Assembly (NCBI GenBank): GCA_037903355.1
Contig: JBAJFE010000060.1
Location: 434,001 to 498,000, forward strand
Source of the DNA: Trichuris trichiura
Taxonomy: Eukaryota > Nematoda > Enoplea > Trichinellida > Trichuridae
Direction of reading: 5' to 3'
Length of the DNA stretch: 64,000 bases
Shown here one piece after another: positions 1 through 12,159 of this stretch (within the stretch, counting starts at the first letter, position 1; every line of letters begins with the position of its first letter). The position numbers and the translations under genes are program-made. The notes beneath the pieces are model-generated. The model made no database searches. It worked only from the letters and a program-made list of their open reading frames with translations, and was not told the DNA's origin.

Positions 1-2859
1 AAGCCTAGTGTAAATCGCTGAACAATTATCAACAAGCGAACGAAGTCATGCCGAAACTTTCCATACCAAAGTGAAGATCCCTATCTCGAACTCACTGAAC
101 AGAATATAATAGTTCGAAAAGGATGGATCGTAGTCGGCCGGCTTACTCTTACCGAACAAGACAAACTTTGCAGCTACATCATCTTGCACGGAACTAGAAT
201 TTAAGACAAGGCACATAACTTTTCGTGTCCTGATTTTTGATGGGAATGACAGTCAACAGTTCGTGAACAGAGTGACGAATCTGAATCCGCTAATTTGCCA
301 GGCATTTACCTAATTAGGCTACACTATTCTGTTAACTCAAGAAACAAGGACAAACAGCGATAGACGGTAAATTCGCCTTGCTATTACACTGTAGCAATAA
401 TCATATGGCACACCTGCATGAACTTCTTATTTAGTAACAATTTTTCCTACAATTTGAAAAAAATGTCCGAAGACTAAAATGAAGAGGAAAGACATCTTCC
501 CCGGTTTGCTCTGAACCATTAGACAGATGCTTTTGGATCGCTTCTTTTAGCTTCTGGGAAGCGCTTTGATTTGCAAAAGCGCTCAAAAAGACTAATGCCC
601 AATAAGTCGAAATCATTACTGCCACATATACACATGAGAACACAGGCAAATTTCTGACAGCCTGGAAAGTCGAAATCACTGTTCCCTACTTCCTATTCCA
701 TCTAATCTTTGTCCTTTACTGTGCAAGTCTCACTTATCTTTACGTTAATATAGCAATAAGGCAACGTATTGCTATTCATTTTATAGTTTCGCTTTCAATA
801 ATCATAGTGACACTTTGGCAACAGTTACACTTTATCCGTCTGATCGCTTTCGCTCTTTCAGTTTTTCTTTCATGCGATCAGTGTTCCAGTAAAGTCTAAA
901 AAGAACCTCAGTTTTAAGATTGTGTACGACAAGGTTAACTGCCAATCTTAAACGCACCAACCCACCGATTGAAAAAAACTTGCTTTTCATGGATTCTCCT
1001 ATCGAACAAAAATGGAGACGTCATTGCGACTCTGTTAAGCCGTGGCTTTTGAAAATGAGACTGACTAATTGTACTTCGACAGATTTTTTACAATATACAG
1101 GTTTACTCGCGCATGTTTGTCCATATCTACCGGCAGTAAAGTCAATCATGCGGGCAAATGCTTAGATGAAAGACGTTAATGAAGCCGTTCCCATGTGGCT
1201 TTTTCCAGAGTTCAATTAGGCCGTGAAACATCAAGCAGGAAAGAACATGGAAGTAAATAGTCTGAACAACTGTCTACGCAGCAGAACGTTTGAAAACATT
1301 TCCGCTCCATAAGCAGAGGCAAGAAGTACTTAGTGACCGGGATCGCTTATGTTAACTTATCTTAGCCATTCGTTAAGTATAAGCTAGATTCTCAATGACT
1401 TTGCAAGCATAAATAGGCCGGTTGATCAAAGGTCTTAATGCGAAGAGGACAACGTACATCAACGGTATGTTTAGTGTGTCAGCACAATCGCTGTAAGTCA
1501 AAATTGAGCAATAGCTTTAACGGTTAGTTTTTTTCGGTTCTAACAGTGCCTTGTGTTAGTAAAGCATCTTTTAGATTTCTTGTTGTTCTACAGTGGCCAA
1601 TGCTCAACGAATGATCTAAAATCAATCTGCCGATGAATAGCCTATTTAATGTTTCACAGCGGGCATAAAGTATGCTCTTCTGGCGAGTCACCCATTGGAA
1701 AATAATTGGCCTAAACAGTGTTCTCCTAATTCCCATGGCCTATTAATGTTTCAACATTGATGTTTATTCTGATTTTCTATGACGTAAACAAATCGAATTG
1801 GACGTTACAATAAGCTGAGAAGCCATTACGTCATGGAAATGCTCACGCGAACGGCAAATTAAGTGTTCAAGACTAAAGTGCAACTTTTTCAAATAGTACT
1901 CTAGCTTTGAATATTAACTTGCGGAGATCACTTACACAAACAGTACACTTTTACGATGCAAGGACAAATATATAAGAAAAGAAAGCATGAGTTCCAGCTT
2001 CCTTGTTTGCTTCGTCAATAACGTTTTTTCTTCGGTGGGAAATTTCCAAGCTTTCTAAGGTTCACCATATAAGGTCGTTAAGCACTTCCACGTTCAAATG
2101 TTGATAACTAAAGCTAAATTTGGCATAATCTCACAGTTCCTACGTACAATCTCCTTCAGATCATCAATATTTTGCTATCCTCTCTAGTCAAGAAGAAGCG
2201 AAAATTGTTTCAACATAAAAAGTGGCAAGCAAATATATCAAAAACTTCTGCTTTGTACCGTTCCGGCTGAAATGCATTAGTTCAAAGCGAACTTTCTCGA
2301 TTCACTATGTGTAACTATTTTCGATGACAAAATTAATCATGTTATCGTCCCTGAAGTCAGATTTCATAAATGTCCACCGTAAAAACTAAAATAGATAACT
2401 TATGCATATATGTTGTCATTTTCTTTTGGAAGCCTTGTGGTCAAAGATATAAGAGAAAAGGCTTGAGCTCAATTTTCAGTGAAAGTACTGCTACTAATGC
2501 TTTGCCATTACGCAAAATATCAATAAATTAGGCTTTGAATAGATATCCGCTATTAGTCTAATCCACGCTGCAACAGTAAACCGTGGGGTGCCGGAAAGTT
2601 TGAATTAACGTCCGCATGAAATAGTAGCTTAATTATCCATTAAGTCACTTCTATAAAGGCAGCTTAGTAACATTGTTTTCGGCAAAAATTTATCATGCAT
2701 GGTCCTACAATGCAAATGACAAACACGTCGTGAGTACAAGGTTTTCCAATCGTTAAACGTAAAGCTTTTCGTAATGAGTCAAAATTTATTTTAAGAAAAA
2801 ATCGATTACTTATTAGTCCGATGAGAGAACGAATCTTGAAAGCTAAGAAGAAATAAAAT

Positions 2860-3072
2860 TTACGTTTTTGTTAACATGCAGATTTTTTTTGTAAAAATGC
2901 TTTGACATGCACAAGCGACGATTAATTGTACCGCTGTAGCCAAGAAAATTAAGACGTATGAACTCTCAGCAAAAATGGAAACAATTAAGTAACTAAGAAT
3001 TGCAATGAAAACCTTTTCTTCAATTCCCATAAGCGTTACTAATCTGACAGACAAGTAAAAGCTTTGCGACAT
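2860..3072 (-). CDS. Small hydrophobic ORF, unidentified
   Basis: An ATG-initiated frame of 70 codons ending in TAA. It encodes two hydrophobic segments, roughly residues 19-35 and 38-55, separated by a short polar stretch with AESS, followed by a lysine-rich tail. I do not recognise a family. It could be one exon of a membrane protein such as a GPCR, a genuine small membrane protein, or a chance frame in AT-rich DNA, where random ORFs tend to read as hydrophobic. No neighbouring exon with matching splice phase was found. It is listed only because the hydrophobic pattern and ATG are visible. Confidence 0.2.
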   Translation of the reverse strand: MSQSFYLSVRLVTLMGIEEKVFIAILSYLIVSIFAESSYVLIFLATAVQLIVACACQSIFTKKICMLTKT

Positions 3073-3615
3073 GAAGCTGACCAATTTGTAGGCAGTCCAA
3101 AGACAAAAGAGACTTTAATCACGGATAATTTGCTCTCTCTCCCTTTCTTAATGGTAGTTTTACTAGTTTAAGTTCTACCTGACGAGTTGAATCGTTCGCC
3201 TTTCACCTGTCTTCTCCTTCTTACAGTTTAGCTGAAGACGCAAAGGGACAGTCCAAACAGATAGTGCTTAGCCGGCCTCCACTGGACGTGTGCAACCACA
3301 TTTCATAGTCCCACTGCACAGGTAAACAGTCGTATACTTTTTATATGATTTACGAAGCTTAACTTGATAAAATGGTTTTAATGAGCAATAGTGACCATGC
3401 CATGTTTTACTGCTTTCATAATCAAATAATCAATGTAAGTTCTTCATTTTCAGCAGTTAAGAGTAATCAGTCAATTAACTTTATTCATACCGTTACTACT
3501 AGTCAGATTCATTGTCCTAAGGACCTTTTAGTCACAACACATTGAATCAATATCCGATATCCATGCATAAGGGGAGGAGACGTATTTGCTGCAATTATTC
3601 TTAAGTAAAGCTGGA

Positions 3616-3674
3616 TGTCAAGTTTCTTTCACGGAAAGCTTGCCCCGTTGAGCTTCCGTAAAAGAAACTTGACA
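3616..3674. repeat. Imperfect inverted repeat (hairpin)
   Basis: Two arms of about 24-25 bases, starting TGTCAAGTTTCTTT on the left, are reverse complements with only a couple of differences. They flank a loop of about 10 bases (TGCCCCGTTG). The function is unknown; it could be a foldback-element remnant or a small structured RNA. Confidence 0.75.
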
Positions 3675-5785
3675 TGAAACTATACGGTCCCGTTCCAAGA
3701 AGTTGCATTTACAAAAAAAGTGAAGCTGGAAAAGAATTCAGTCCTTTCTTAATTACCCAAAAAGAGTCGAATTTCCTTGCATTTTAAATAACTCAAAACT
3801 AAGAGCAACGTTTACCAATAAAGCTGCCGATTCCTCAATAGATATCGTTTTTAGACGCACAAATCGTCCAACAGCGCGCACGCAACTTCCTGATTGTTCT
3901 GACATTTCATGCATGATTTACGTTTGAACTTCGGTGCAATTGCTTTATTGCCCGTTCTTAATTTCTGAACTTAACCAAACAAACAATGGCCAGAACTGTA
4001 AATACTTGTGTATTTATTGCTCTGACAGTTATCTCTGTTAAGTGCTCATCCGTCCGTTAGTAGAGTGTTTGTTTTGTGAACCTCAGAAATCAAAAGCGCG
4101 CAACAAAAAAACCATTCTGTAGTTCAGACATTAGCACTTTTGGACCGTTAAGCACTCAGTATTCCAGTTCACGTATGACTGTGCAAAATTAAGTAAGTTT
4201 ACGGTAGCAAAGGAGATAATCCAGAAATTAATTTCCTTAATTTTTTAACAGTGCCTTCCAGACCTTCCTTGTCCTATCATTGACTGATGAAATGGAAACG
4301 AGAGCCCAAACTGTCAAGAACAAGGTATTTCCGTAAATAAAACTTTAGTAACAACACCTCCAAAGCTGTTAAGAAAAGCTGTGCTACAACCAAAAGCCTT
4401 CAAGTCTTAAAATCAGATCCTTGCAAAACTGTGCGTGCTGAAGCTGTGACTTCTTTATAAGGGTACGTAAAATTTTATGCCTGGCTTTGGACAGACAACC
4501 CGTAGAGGTAATTGTATTCTTCCGTTTATGGATACGTAGCTTCCAGGACTAGTCGTGTCCCATCGTCAGCGCGGTGTGGCACCCTGTTCAAAACACTACA
4601 AAATCAGGTTGCATCCTGAACGTCTCGTCACAACAAAAAGGGTATAACGTAGCTGACGTGTTTTTCACACGAAAAACTAGTTTACCTTAGCGTCAAGTAT
4701 GAAAATTATGCGACTGTTAAAAAACTTCCCAAACTCATATTTTAAGCCATTTTATCGTTCCTATAAATTTGTTATGCCCCGTTCTGTTAAAAATTCAAGC
4801 TGAAGTATGAGATGAAACAGTAAATACATTATCGTTAAACATGATCGTCAAGGTCTGCTAGCAGAGATTGAAAGCTACTTGTCCCATGTGGCTTGGTTGC
4901 TATTTAAGCCTGTTCGTTGTAAGCAACGTATTTAATTAAACAAAAAAATTTCAATCAGCCAATGACGAGGCGCTTAGTATAAAACAAAACTTGGCCGCGA
5001 AGACGCGCAGAGGCGTAAGGGGGTGCGAAGTTACAAGAAAACGAACAATTACGAAACATTAAAATGCTTTTTCTTTCCTTCGACAGCACGTTTTCTGCTG
5101 GGAGCAAACTATCGCATAGTAGCAAGCTATCATTTCATTTAATGGTTAAGACATATAAAATACTGTTGCTTAGAAACAAAGCTTATTTAGCGGTCGACTG
5201 ACAGTACAGAGAATTCTACATTCATACGCAAATGTCAAGAAACAATGAATAATGATTTCCCTAGAAATGAAATACGCAAGAAGTGTTAGGCTAACATATC
5301 GACAATACATTGGAAAGTCGCTAAGAAAAAGCATCGCTGCCATATATTAACTTTCCAACTATTAAAATCACGGAAAAAGTGTGCTCGCAACCCATTCCTT
5401 TTCAACCTTTTCTTCGAGACTTCTTGTAATTGGTAGTTCACAGCAGCCCCAATTTAACATGCAACTCCTATCAATGCAACAGCTCGAGCAGAAACTGCTA
5501 GAAGCAGAACAATGAATTCGCTTGAATAGTAAACAGCCATCTGTGCATGTCTTCCGTTGACGTCATTTAATGATCAAACTTGATTATATCAGCCTGAGGT
5601 CTCCCCACTGAAAAGCACACAAATCCCTTCATGGAAAATTTGTACTCAAACTTCATAAGCAAATCACTGCGAAAGCGACTAACAAATCTCAAAAGATTAA
5701 ATAAAGCCGACTGACTACAATAACTACATTTTCTATTACTTCACGGACATTTTGCGGAAAAGACTTAGTTCCCATACGCTGTTGA

Positions 5786-5859
5786 CGAATATGCACGTTG
5801 ATTCAGAATGGCCATCTGACTTTACAGATGGCCATTCTGAATCAACGTGCATATTCGTA
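5786..5859. repeat. Perfect 34-bp inverted repeat with 6-nt loop
   Basis: Left arm 5786-5819 and right arm 5826-5859 are exact reverse complements over 34 bases, separated by ACTTTA (5820-5825). The arm begins ACGAATATGCACGTTG. No coding frame or target duplication was seen. A perfect palindrome of this length implies recent formation or sequence-level maintenance. Candidates are a foldback-transposon core, an endogenous siRNA or microRNA-like hairpin, or an assembly foldback. Confidence 0.9.
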
Positions 5860-7567
5860 GGCCGATCAGCAAGACAATTTTAAAATCGTTGGTTAGCCTA
5901 TGGCTTTGTAGTCAAAGCGCTCCAAGAACGCAAGGTAAGCAATCTGTACTTTGGCCTCTTCCGTTAATCACCTTGATTTGCATATTGTCAGCCCCTAAAA
6001 TCTACGATTAAACAATGCACTGCGCTTTCGTAAAACCTGCCATGTTAATACTTCTTCAGTATGTTTTAAAGTAGTCTGAGTGACACAGCAAGCTTAGCTT
6101 CAATAAAGAAATATCTTTTGCTAATGATCAGGTTTAAAAGCTGACCATTTGCCTTTGCAAAAACATTTTACAGGGACGGCTGACTTGCAGTAAACTTCAG
6201 CCTAATCTCTTTACCAATTCGCTAAAAGCCTGCGCGACTTTACTATTAACAGCCGATTTGATGATAAACTTATCATTAACTATTAATAATTATGAGAAAA
6301 ATGACAAAACAGTTGAATTGTCAGGAAAGTTCCGTTTCCCGGAATCAATAGGATGGTGATCACCGTGAAACAGAAACAATTTCAACTTTTAAACCGAACG
6401 CACATTGCTATGTGCATTAGCTGCCATTTAATATTAATACAACTTTTGACCGGAAAGCTGACGCCTTTATCATTTTATGCATGCAAACAATAAGTAATCA
6501 AGAAGCACATTTGACCAGCAAAAAACAAAAACGTTTTTCAACATAAAAACATGATGATAAGGTTTTCTTCACATAATCATTTTCCCGTTCAAGAAAATCT
6601 TTTCCATTTTTCAATATTAACATATTGAAGCGGATATTGACATTACGCTGACCGAACTAGTGCTAAAAGCACTCTATTACCGCTCTTCTGCCTTTCTTCA
6701 TTCAAAAGCATCAGAAGATACTGTCAGTTTGTCATTCGCAACTTTACTGTTTTAACGATGAATTGGAAACGTTCAATCTTGCATTACAAAAGAATTTATT
6801 CTAATTTGCTATTCGGATATTCCTGCAAAATGTTGATGCCATATCCAAAAATTTACTTTTGACTTTAAACCAATCATCACATTTAATCAATGAAAACGTT
6901 GAAAAGAACTAATTCTCTAACCAAATCAGCCGAAGGGAACAAAAAGTAAAAAACAAACGCTTCGACGTTTGTTCATTTCTCAGTATTATCGCAAGAGACT
7001 TGTAAAGAAGCTTTTCATTTGAAATATCAGCAAATAGTGCGTCGCTTAGCTACAGGTCATCTAGCTGAGAAAATTAAGTAAGAATATGAGAAAATTTGTT
7101 TCATAGTGATTTCTACTCATTCCACTTCACTTATAACAAACTGTTTCCGTTCATTTGCTAATACTTTTTATTGTGTACGGGGAAGCAATTCGCACGGCTG
7201 TTATGAAAATTTTATTGATGAAACTTTCGAAGCTTGTCCTGTTCACCTTATTTCAATACAACTACAACTTCTACAACAAATGCATTGATACGTTCCGTAA
7301 TGAGCTCACATGCTGACATTTATTATTAACATAACTTTTGTCTACTTCATCTTGTCCCGGTGGCTTTCGTCAATAAAATTTTCATAACGTCTGAACGACT
7401 TGAAGACAATGAGATGGACACGCACAACCGTTATAAAAAGGATATTTTTAATACTGTACACTTCACCGTAAAGGTATATTCTCTGCGGTAAACACAATGT
7501 ACTTTTTCAAAAATTACATTATGAACTTCATTTCAGCTGCTTTCATTGATTCTAAGCGCTAACTGAA

Positions 7568-10500
7568 ATGATGAACGAAGAAATGGTACAGCAAAATTAT
7601 ACGCCATATGAAAAAAGCGAGTCGTTCACCAAAACTGCTTGGACTATGGTTGCTGTTGGATGTGTGCCCTTTGTTACAAGCTGCATTATTCTCCTACTCG
7701 TTTCGTCCATCAAACACAAGCGCAAGGAACTGATATTTTTTACAGGTAAATGCATTATTTTGAATAGCCGTTCGTGCAAGTCCCTTACGGAGCGTGTTTT
7801 TAAAGTGCGACACTAAAACAATGTTCTAGTTGAGCAGCTAATTAGTCACATACGGAATGATACCTCCATGTTCACTAATTTTCGTTTCATAAAGTAAGAC
7901 AAGATAAAGTAGTTGCTAGTAAAATTGGATAATTGTCGCGGAAACGACAAGCAAGCGTAACCTGACAAATTACTTCAAGAAACAATGTCACGCTCTCCTC
8001 CCTGCAATTAGGAAATGTCGAGAGCTCAACTAAGCGTAAACATATGAATCACTCTGCCCTATCACTTTTCCCTTAGCAGTGTGAAAGTTTTAAAAATATA
8101 ACTGCAAAAACACTACAAAAAAAGCACTTCTTAGGCTGTCAAGGAAGATCTATTGAATTCTATTCAACACTTCAATATTTTATGAAAACAGACCCGAAGG
8201 TAAAAACGTTAAATCTTTTCCCAGCACACCTCGCTAAAAGAGCGCATTTGCTTTTTCCAAGTCTGTCAAAAAATATCAAAGCAGATATGTCCGTGCGTAG
8301 ATGTTTTGCGATATAAGGAAGAGCCTTATGGCGTCTTGAAGCGGAGACGAGGATTAATGCTGGAATTTCGCTAACATGTGACAGCCTTTCGAAGCCATCA
8401 AAGTAGATGGTTCTGAATTTTTTTGAAAACAAGTGACCCTGCGTCTCTTCTTTCTGAATACTACTCCGTTACGTTATCTGCCTGAATCTTGCTTATTCTC
8501 TCATACGGCACCAATCCATGTAACAATTGAATTTTACTATTACCACCATTCTCCTAGCAATTGTAGGAATTCATTACTCATTCTTACACTGCTCTTTTTG
8601 GCTAATCACTAGTGCTTTCCAATTACAGCTGATTCCCAAAGTCTGTTCGAATTCAATTGTAAGGCAAACTACTACACTTTTTAAAAGTGCCTATCGAAAA
8701 CTGTATAGAAAGCATAAAATAGTGTATCTCCTAGATTAAATCTGAAATCTCCTACTTCGTTTTCTCCTATTTGAAACCAAACCAGAGTGAAAAATATGTA
8801 TTGCAAGAGTTTAATAATGAAGCACTAGAGACTCCAATGCCTTGGAAAGTTTCAATATCAGATGAATAACGGAAAATCCGAAATGACACGCAATTAGTTC
8901 ATAAACATGAAGAGTCAGGTTTCGAAACATTAATAAGAGATGAAGAAATTGTTGAATCCTAGAAGAGGCATACGGGAAAACAAAAGAAGCACTTAGTTAA
9001 AACGATGGAGTAAACATTAATCCTAGCACCAGAAGAAGAGGAAGCCATTCACTTGCCATAAGATAAGGTTTCTTAGCGCCTGGGATTTGCTCTTACACAA
9101 TATGGCATGCAAATGAATAGTTCATCACGCTTGAAAGGTACTTCATGAAGTACGAATCAAGAAAAGCTGAACAGTCGTAAAGGAAATGGCTACAAGAAAG
9201 CTTTTTAAATAAAAACTTTTCTTGAGATAATCCTCATTTCTACATGTTTCCTAGTAGATTTGTAATAAACACACTTAAAATAATTCATAATGTTGATGCG
9301 GAAGTACTACCCGTTAAATGTTTAACTGGCGAAGCTTCGGGAATCATTGGTTCTGAAACCTTCCCCTATTAAACATTCAAAGGGTAGTACTTCAGCATCA
9401 ACATTATGGTCTTTCACACAGCCGTTAGAAGGAGTTTGATTTTCAATACAATTTGAAATACAGTAGAACCTCCATAAGTTGACCATCCAAGGGACCGGGA
9501 AAATCTGGTCAACATAGGAAGTGGTCAACATAGGAGGCTGTGGGTATATTATATTATTAACTTGCGAACCAACCAAGTGGTCAAAATTCGGTCAACTTAG
9601 GGAGGTGGTCGACATAGAGAGGTGGTCAACTTCGGAGGTTCTGCTGTAATTAGCAAAATAAATCCAGCGCTAAGTTGTGATTGCGAATTACCGATTATTC
9701 TGACCACTCATTGCAGACGCTTTTCCTAATTAACCGACGTGCTAATTCACATATTTTTCTTCCCATATGCGAATCTATTAACAAGACCTCTAGGTACCTT
9801 TTTCTAAAAGTCAAACTTACGTAGAGCGGATAAGATCTTTAGTATTCGACAACGCTGAAACCTATTTGTGCATAAACAGAGAACCCATTGGCAACAATGT
9901 GCCCATGCGACAGATTCATTATGAGCACGTACGCTATTGAGCGTAATCAGCTTGGAATATCTGATTTACATTTGGAAAGTGCAAGCAACGGATTTCGCAA
10001 ACTCTGGAATTTCTTCGAGCGCCATTCCCTTCTGGAACATGAACACATTACAATCAACTGAAAAGTTAACATTATGTGCTTGCAAAATAATTGCCCGTTT
10101 TGTCAAATTAAAAGAATAACTTTAAATAAATTTGTTCATTCAAATAATTCCCATTGCTTTCAACAATTCTCTGCCAATCAATATCCCTCCAAGAGAACTT
10201 TGCTGACTTTGATTCAGAAAAGGGAAAACCCATTCCCGATCCTCCGCTAATTCCTTGAAATGTTTTCCAGGGACGTTTGTCTTTGGTGCGTTAGTCGACT
10301 GCCCTGGTTCCACCCAACGTCTCTCCCTCTTTCAGTTTTCGAACGTTTCTTGCTCAGTAACAGTCTGCCGCAGGACGCTCTTTTTTTGCTGCTTCAACAA
10401 CAATGAACAACAAATGCTAATATTGCTCCTCAAGTTGGAGTAGTCAAGTGCTTCTGCGTGCTCTTGAGTGATCAAAAAAGAGTTCCGGTTAAGCAGGGGC

Positions 10501-12159
10501 TGCAAGCTGACGCCATCAGCTTCCTTAGGGCGCCCTGACTTTAATCATTTGGAAACATGCAATTTTTCACTCGGAAAGAAACTGTACTGTTAAGTCCGCG
10601 TGTAAGGGCTATTGACCGGCCGGAGCAGAACTAGTGCGGGAAACGTTTATTTGTACCACAACCAATAATCACCGACAAACTAGCATACGATCGGTTAACC
10701 AGGCGTAGAAGAAAAAACTGGCTGCCTATATGTATGCAAGCAGCAACATCCTACTGGCAGGTTTAACTAATGATTTTCAGGACATAACAGTACCACCTCC
10801 ATCACTAACGAGCAGAAACACTTCTTCGTGCTACTGTTTGCATATAAGTTGTTAGACTTCTGCAACTGTTTTCCCAAGGTAAAATCAAAAAATTTAGCGA
10901 TGACACACCTGACGGCTGCCCGGGTTCATCATGCAACGACAGAAAAAGATCGACAGAGGGAAAAACCGCAGAATACATTTGTCATGGGCGTGAACCGCAC
11001 GCTTCACGGAGTCTTGCGCATACCAAAAAAAGCAGAGCAACAGCGCATTAGTCAAAAAGTTATGAACTCAACACAACAACGGACAAAGCTTTTGCAAACA
11101 CTTAATATCAATGTTCACAGCTGCGTTATTATCACAAGTTTGTGCAAACATGAACTAAGATGGTTACCTTTTTCGCTAATGATAACCGTGCTAGTAGAGA
11201 TACAAATTTTTTCAACAATTGATTAATCACTTAGATAAGCTACAGGAAGTCTCTATTAAATAGTAATGGGGAGTATCTGTTTGACAAAAGCAACTTGTCC
11301 GCTACTGGCAACCATTTCTCATTCCAAAAAGTTCTGCGTTTCAACATATCCTTTCCTTTCAGCACTCTGCGTGAGTACACTCATATTAGGAGCTGGATAT
11401 ACGGCTGCAGGATATCGTCGGCTTTACGTCTTATCTTACGCCGAATACTTCATTAGCCCTTTCGATTGTTTAGTGAAGGCTGTACACAACATTATGTTCG
11501 AAATAGGCGAGACGACGAGTGCACTTGTTATGTTACTGTTAACAGGCGATCAATTGGCATCCATGATTTCCTTCAAATGGTACTTGAAATTTACAAGCCG
11601 GAAAGCAGAGCTACTACTCGTTGTGATATATACGTTATCTTGCGTCGTATACGCAATTATAATGCTCGTATCCTTATTAATAACTGATCAAAATACGCGT
11701 ATTTCACCATTCTGCTATCAAGATGAAGCAATGCCTGGCAACTTTTACCAAGTACACTGCGATTTCTTACTTATAGCCTACTATACTAGTCTTACTGTCT
11801 GTCTCGTTGCGCTTCTTTGCCGAAAATTTATGAAAAAAAAGAACACGGCGGCTGGTCGATTGGGACAAATGATTAAGCAGAAAAAGGTTGTCCACAGAGT
11901 GTCGGTGATCATATTTTTTCGTTCAATATTTCAAATGATTCCTATGACGTTACTAAGCTTTACGGAAAATGAAAGTCTTATCGACAACATGTGGCTAGCT
12001 CATCCGCTCGGTTTGACTTTGGAGTTGATTCTCTATTCTGCATTTGACCAAGAGATACGACATTGCATAAAACTCTTGTGCACTGGTCAAGCCTGCATCA
12101 ATCTACCACTTTCGCCTTGCTGTCGTTCAACAACGAACACGGAAACTATAGACAAGTAG
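7568..12159 (+). CDS. Seven-transmembrane GPCR, chemoreceptor-like
   Basis: Predicted as two exons, 7568-7745 and 11363-12159, giving about 324 residues. Exon 1 begins ATGATG and encodes a short polar N terminus and TM1 (around residues 25-46), then a basic KHKRKE loop. It ends ACAG|GTAAAT. Exon 2 follows a pyrimidine-rich acceptor ending TTTCAG, and the codon phases match exactly. Exon 2 supplies TM2 to TM7: TM3 ends in a GDQ motif in the DRY position, a basic stretch follows TM5, and TM7 lacks a classic NPxxY. It probably acts as a plasma-membrane sensory or peptide receptor coupling to G proteins; the ligand cannot be inferred. The 3.6-kb intron is long for this window and contains a foldback and a MITE. 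The two-exon join is my inference. The family (nematode Srsx-like or other rhodopsin-like) is uncertain. Confidence 0.7.
9286..9408. repeat. Long inverted repeat, 40-bp arms
   Basis: Arms 9286-9325 and 9369-9408 match as reverse complements at 37 of 40 positions, around a 43-base spacer. They lie inside the large GPCR intron, 52 bases before a pogo-like MITE. It resembles a foldback element or a hairpin-RNA source; no target duplication was identified. Confidence 0.85.
9461..9646. mobile_element. 186-bp pogo/Tigger-like MITE
   Basis: The element starts CAGTAGAACCTCC and ends GGAGGTTCTGCTG, near-perfect terminal inverted repeats. It is flanked on both sides by TA (9459-9460 and 9647-9648), the target duplication expected for Tc1/mariner/pogo elements. 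Inside, the unit GGTCAAC(A/T)TAGGA recurs several times in direct and inverted orientation, as subterminal transposase-binding repeats often do. It has no coding capacity, so it is non-autonomous. It sits within the predicted GPCR intron. Confidence 0.85.

Larger units (their letters stand above)
1..7567. other. Gene-poor AT-rich stretch
   Basis: I see no recognisable gene here. Reading frames are short and mostly lack an ATG. The stretch holds a short imperfect hairpin (3616-3674), a perfect 34-bp foldback (5786-5859) and one small hydrophobic ORF on the minus strand (2860-3072), each listed separately. No tRNA or rRNA signature was noticed by eye. Confidence 0.6.

Noticed and set aside
8527..8739. 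Hydrophobic 70-codon frame in the GPCR intron
   Set aside because: Non-ATG start, no splice support, AT-driven hydrophobicity.
8815..9200. Degenerate protein-like frame rich in Glu codons with several stops
   Set aside because: I could not match it to any family, and composition alone explains it as well as a pseudogene would.
10828..11226. 132-codon open frame just before the second GPCR exon
   Set aside because: It has no ATG at its start, low complexity and no motif, and it lies inside the predicted intron.
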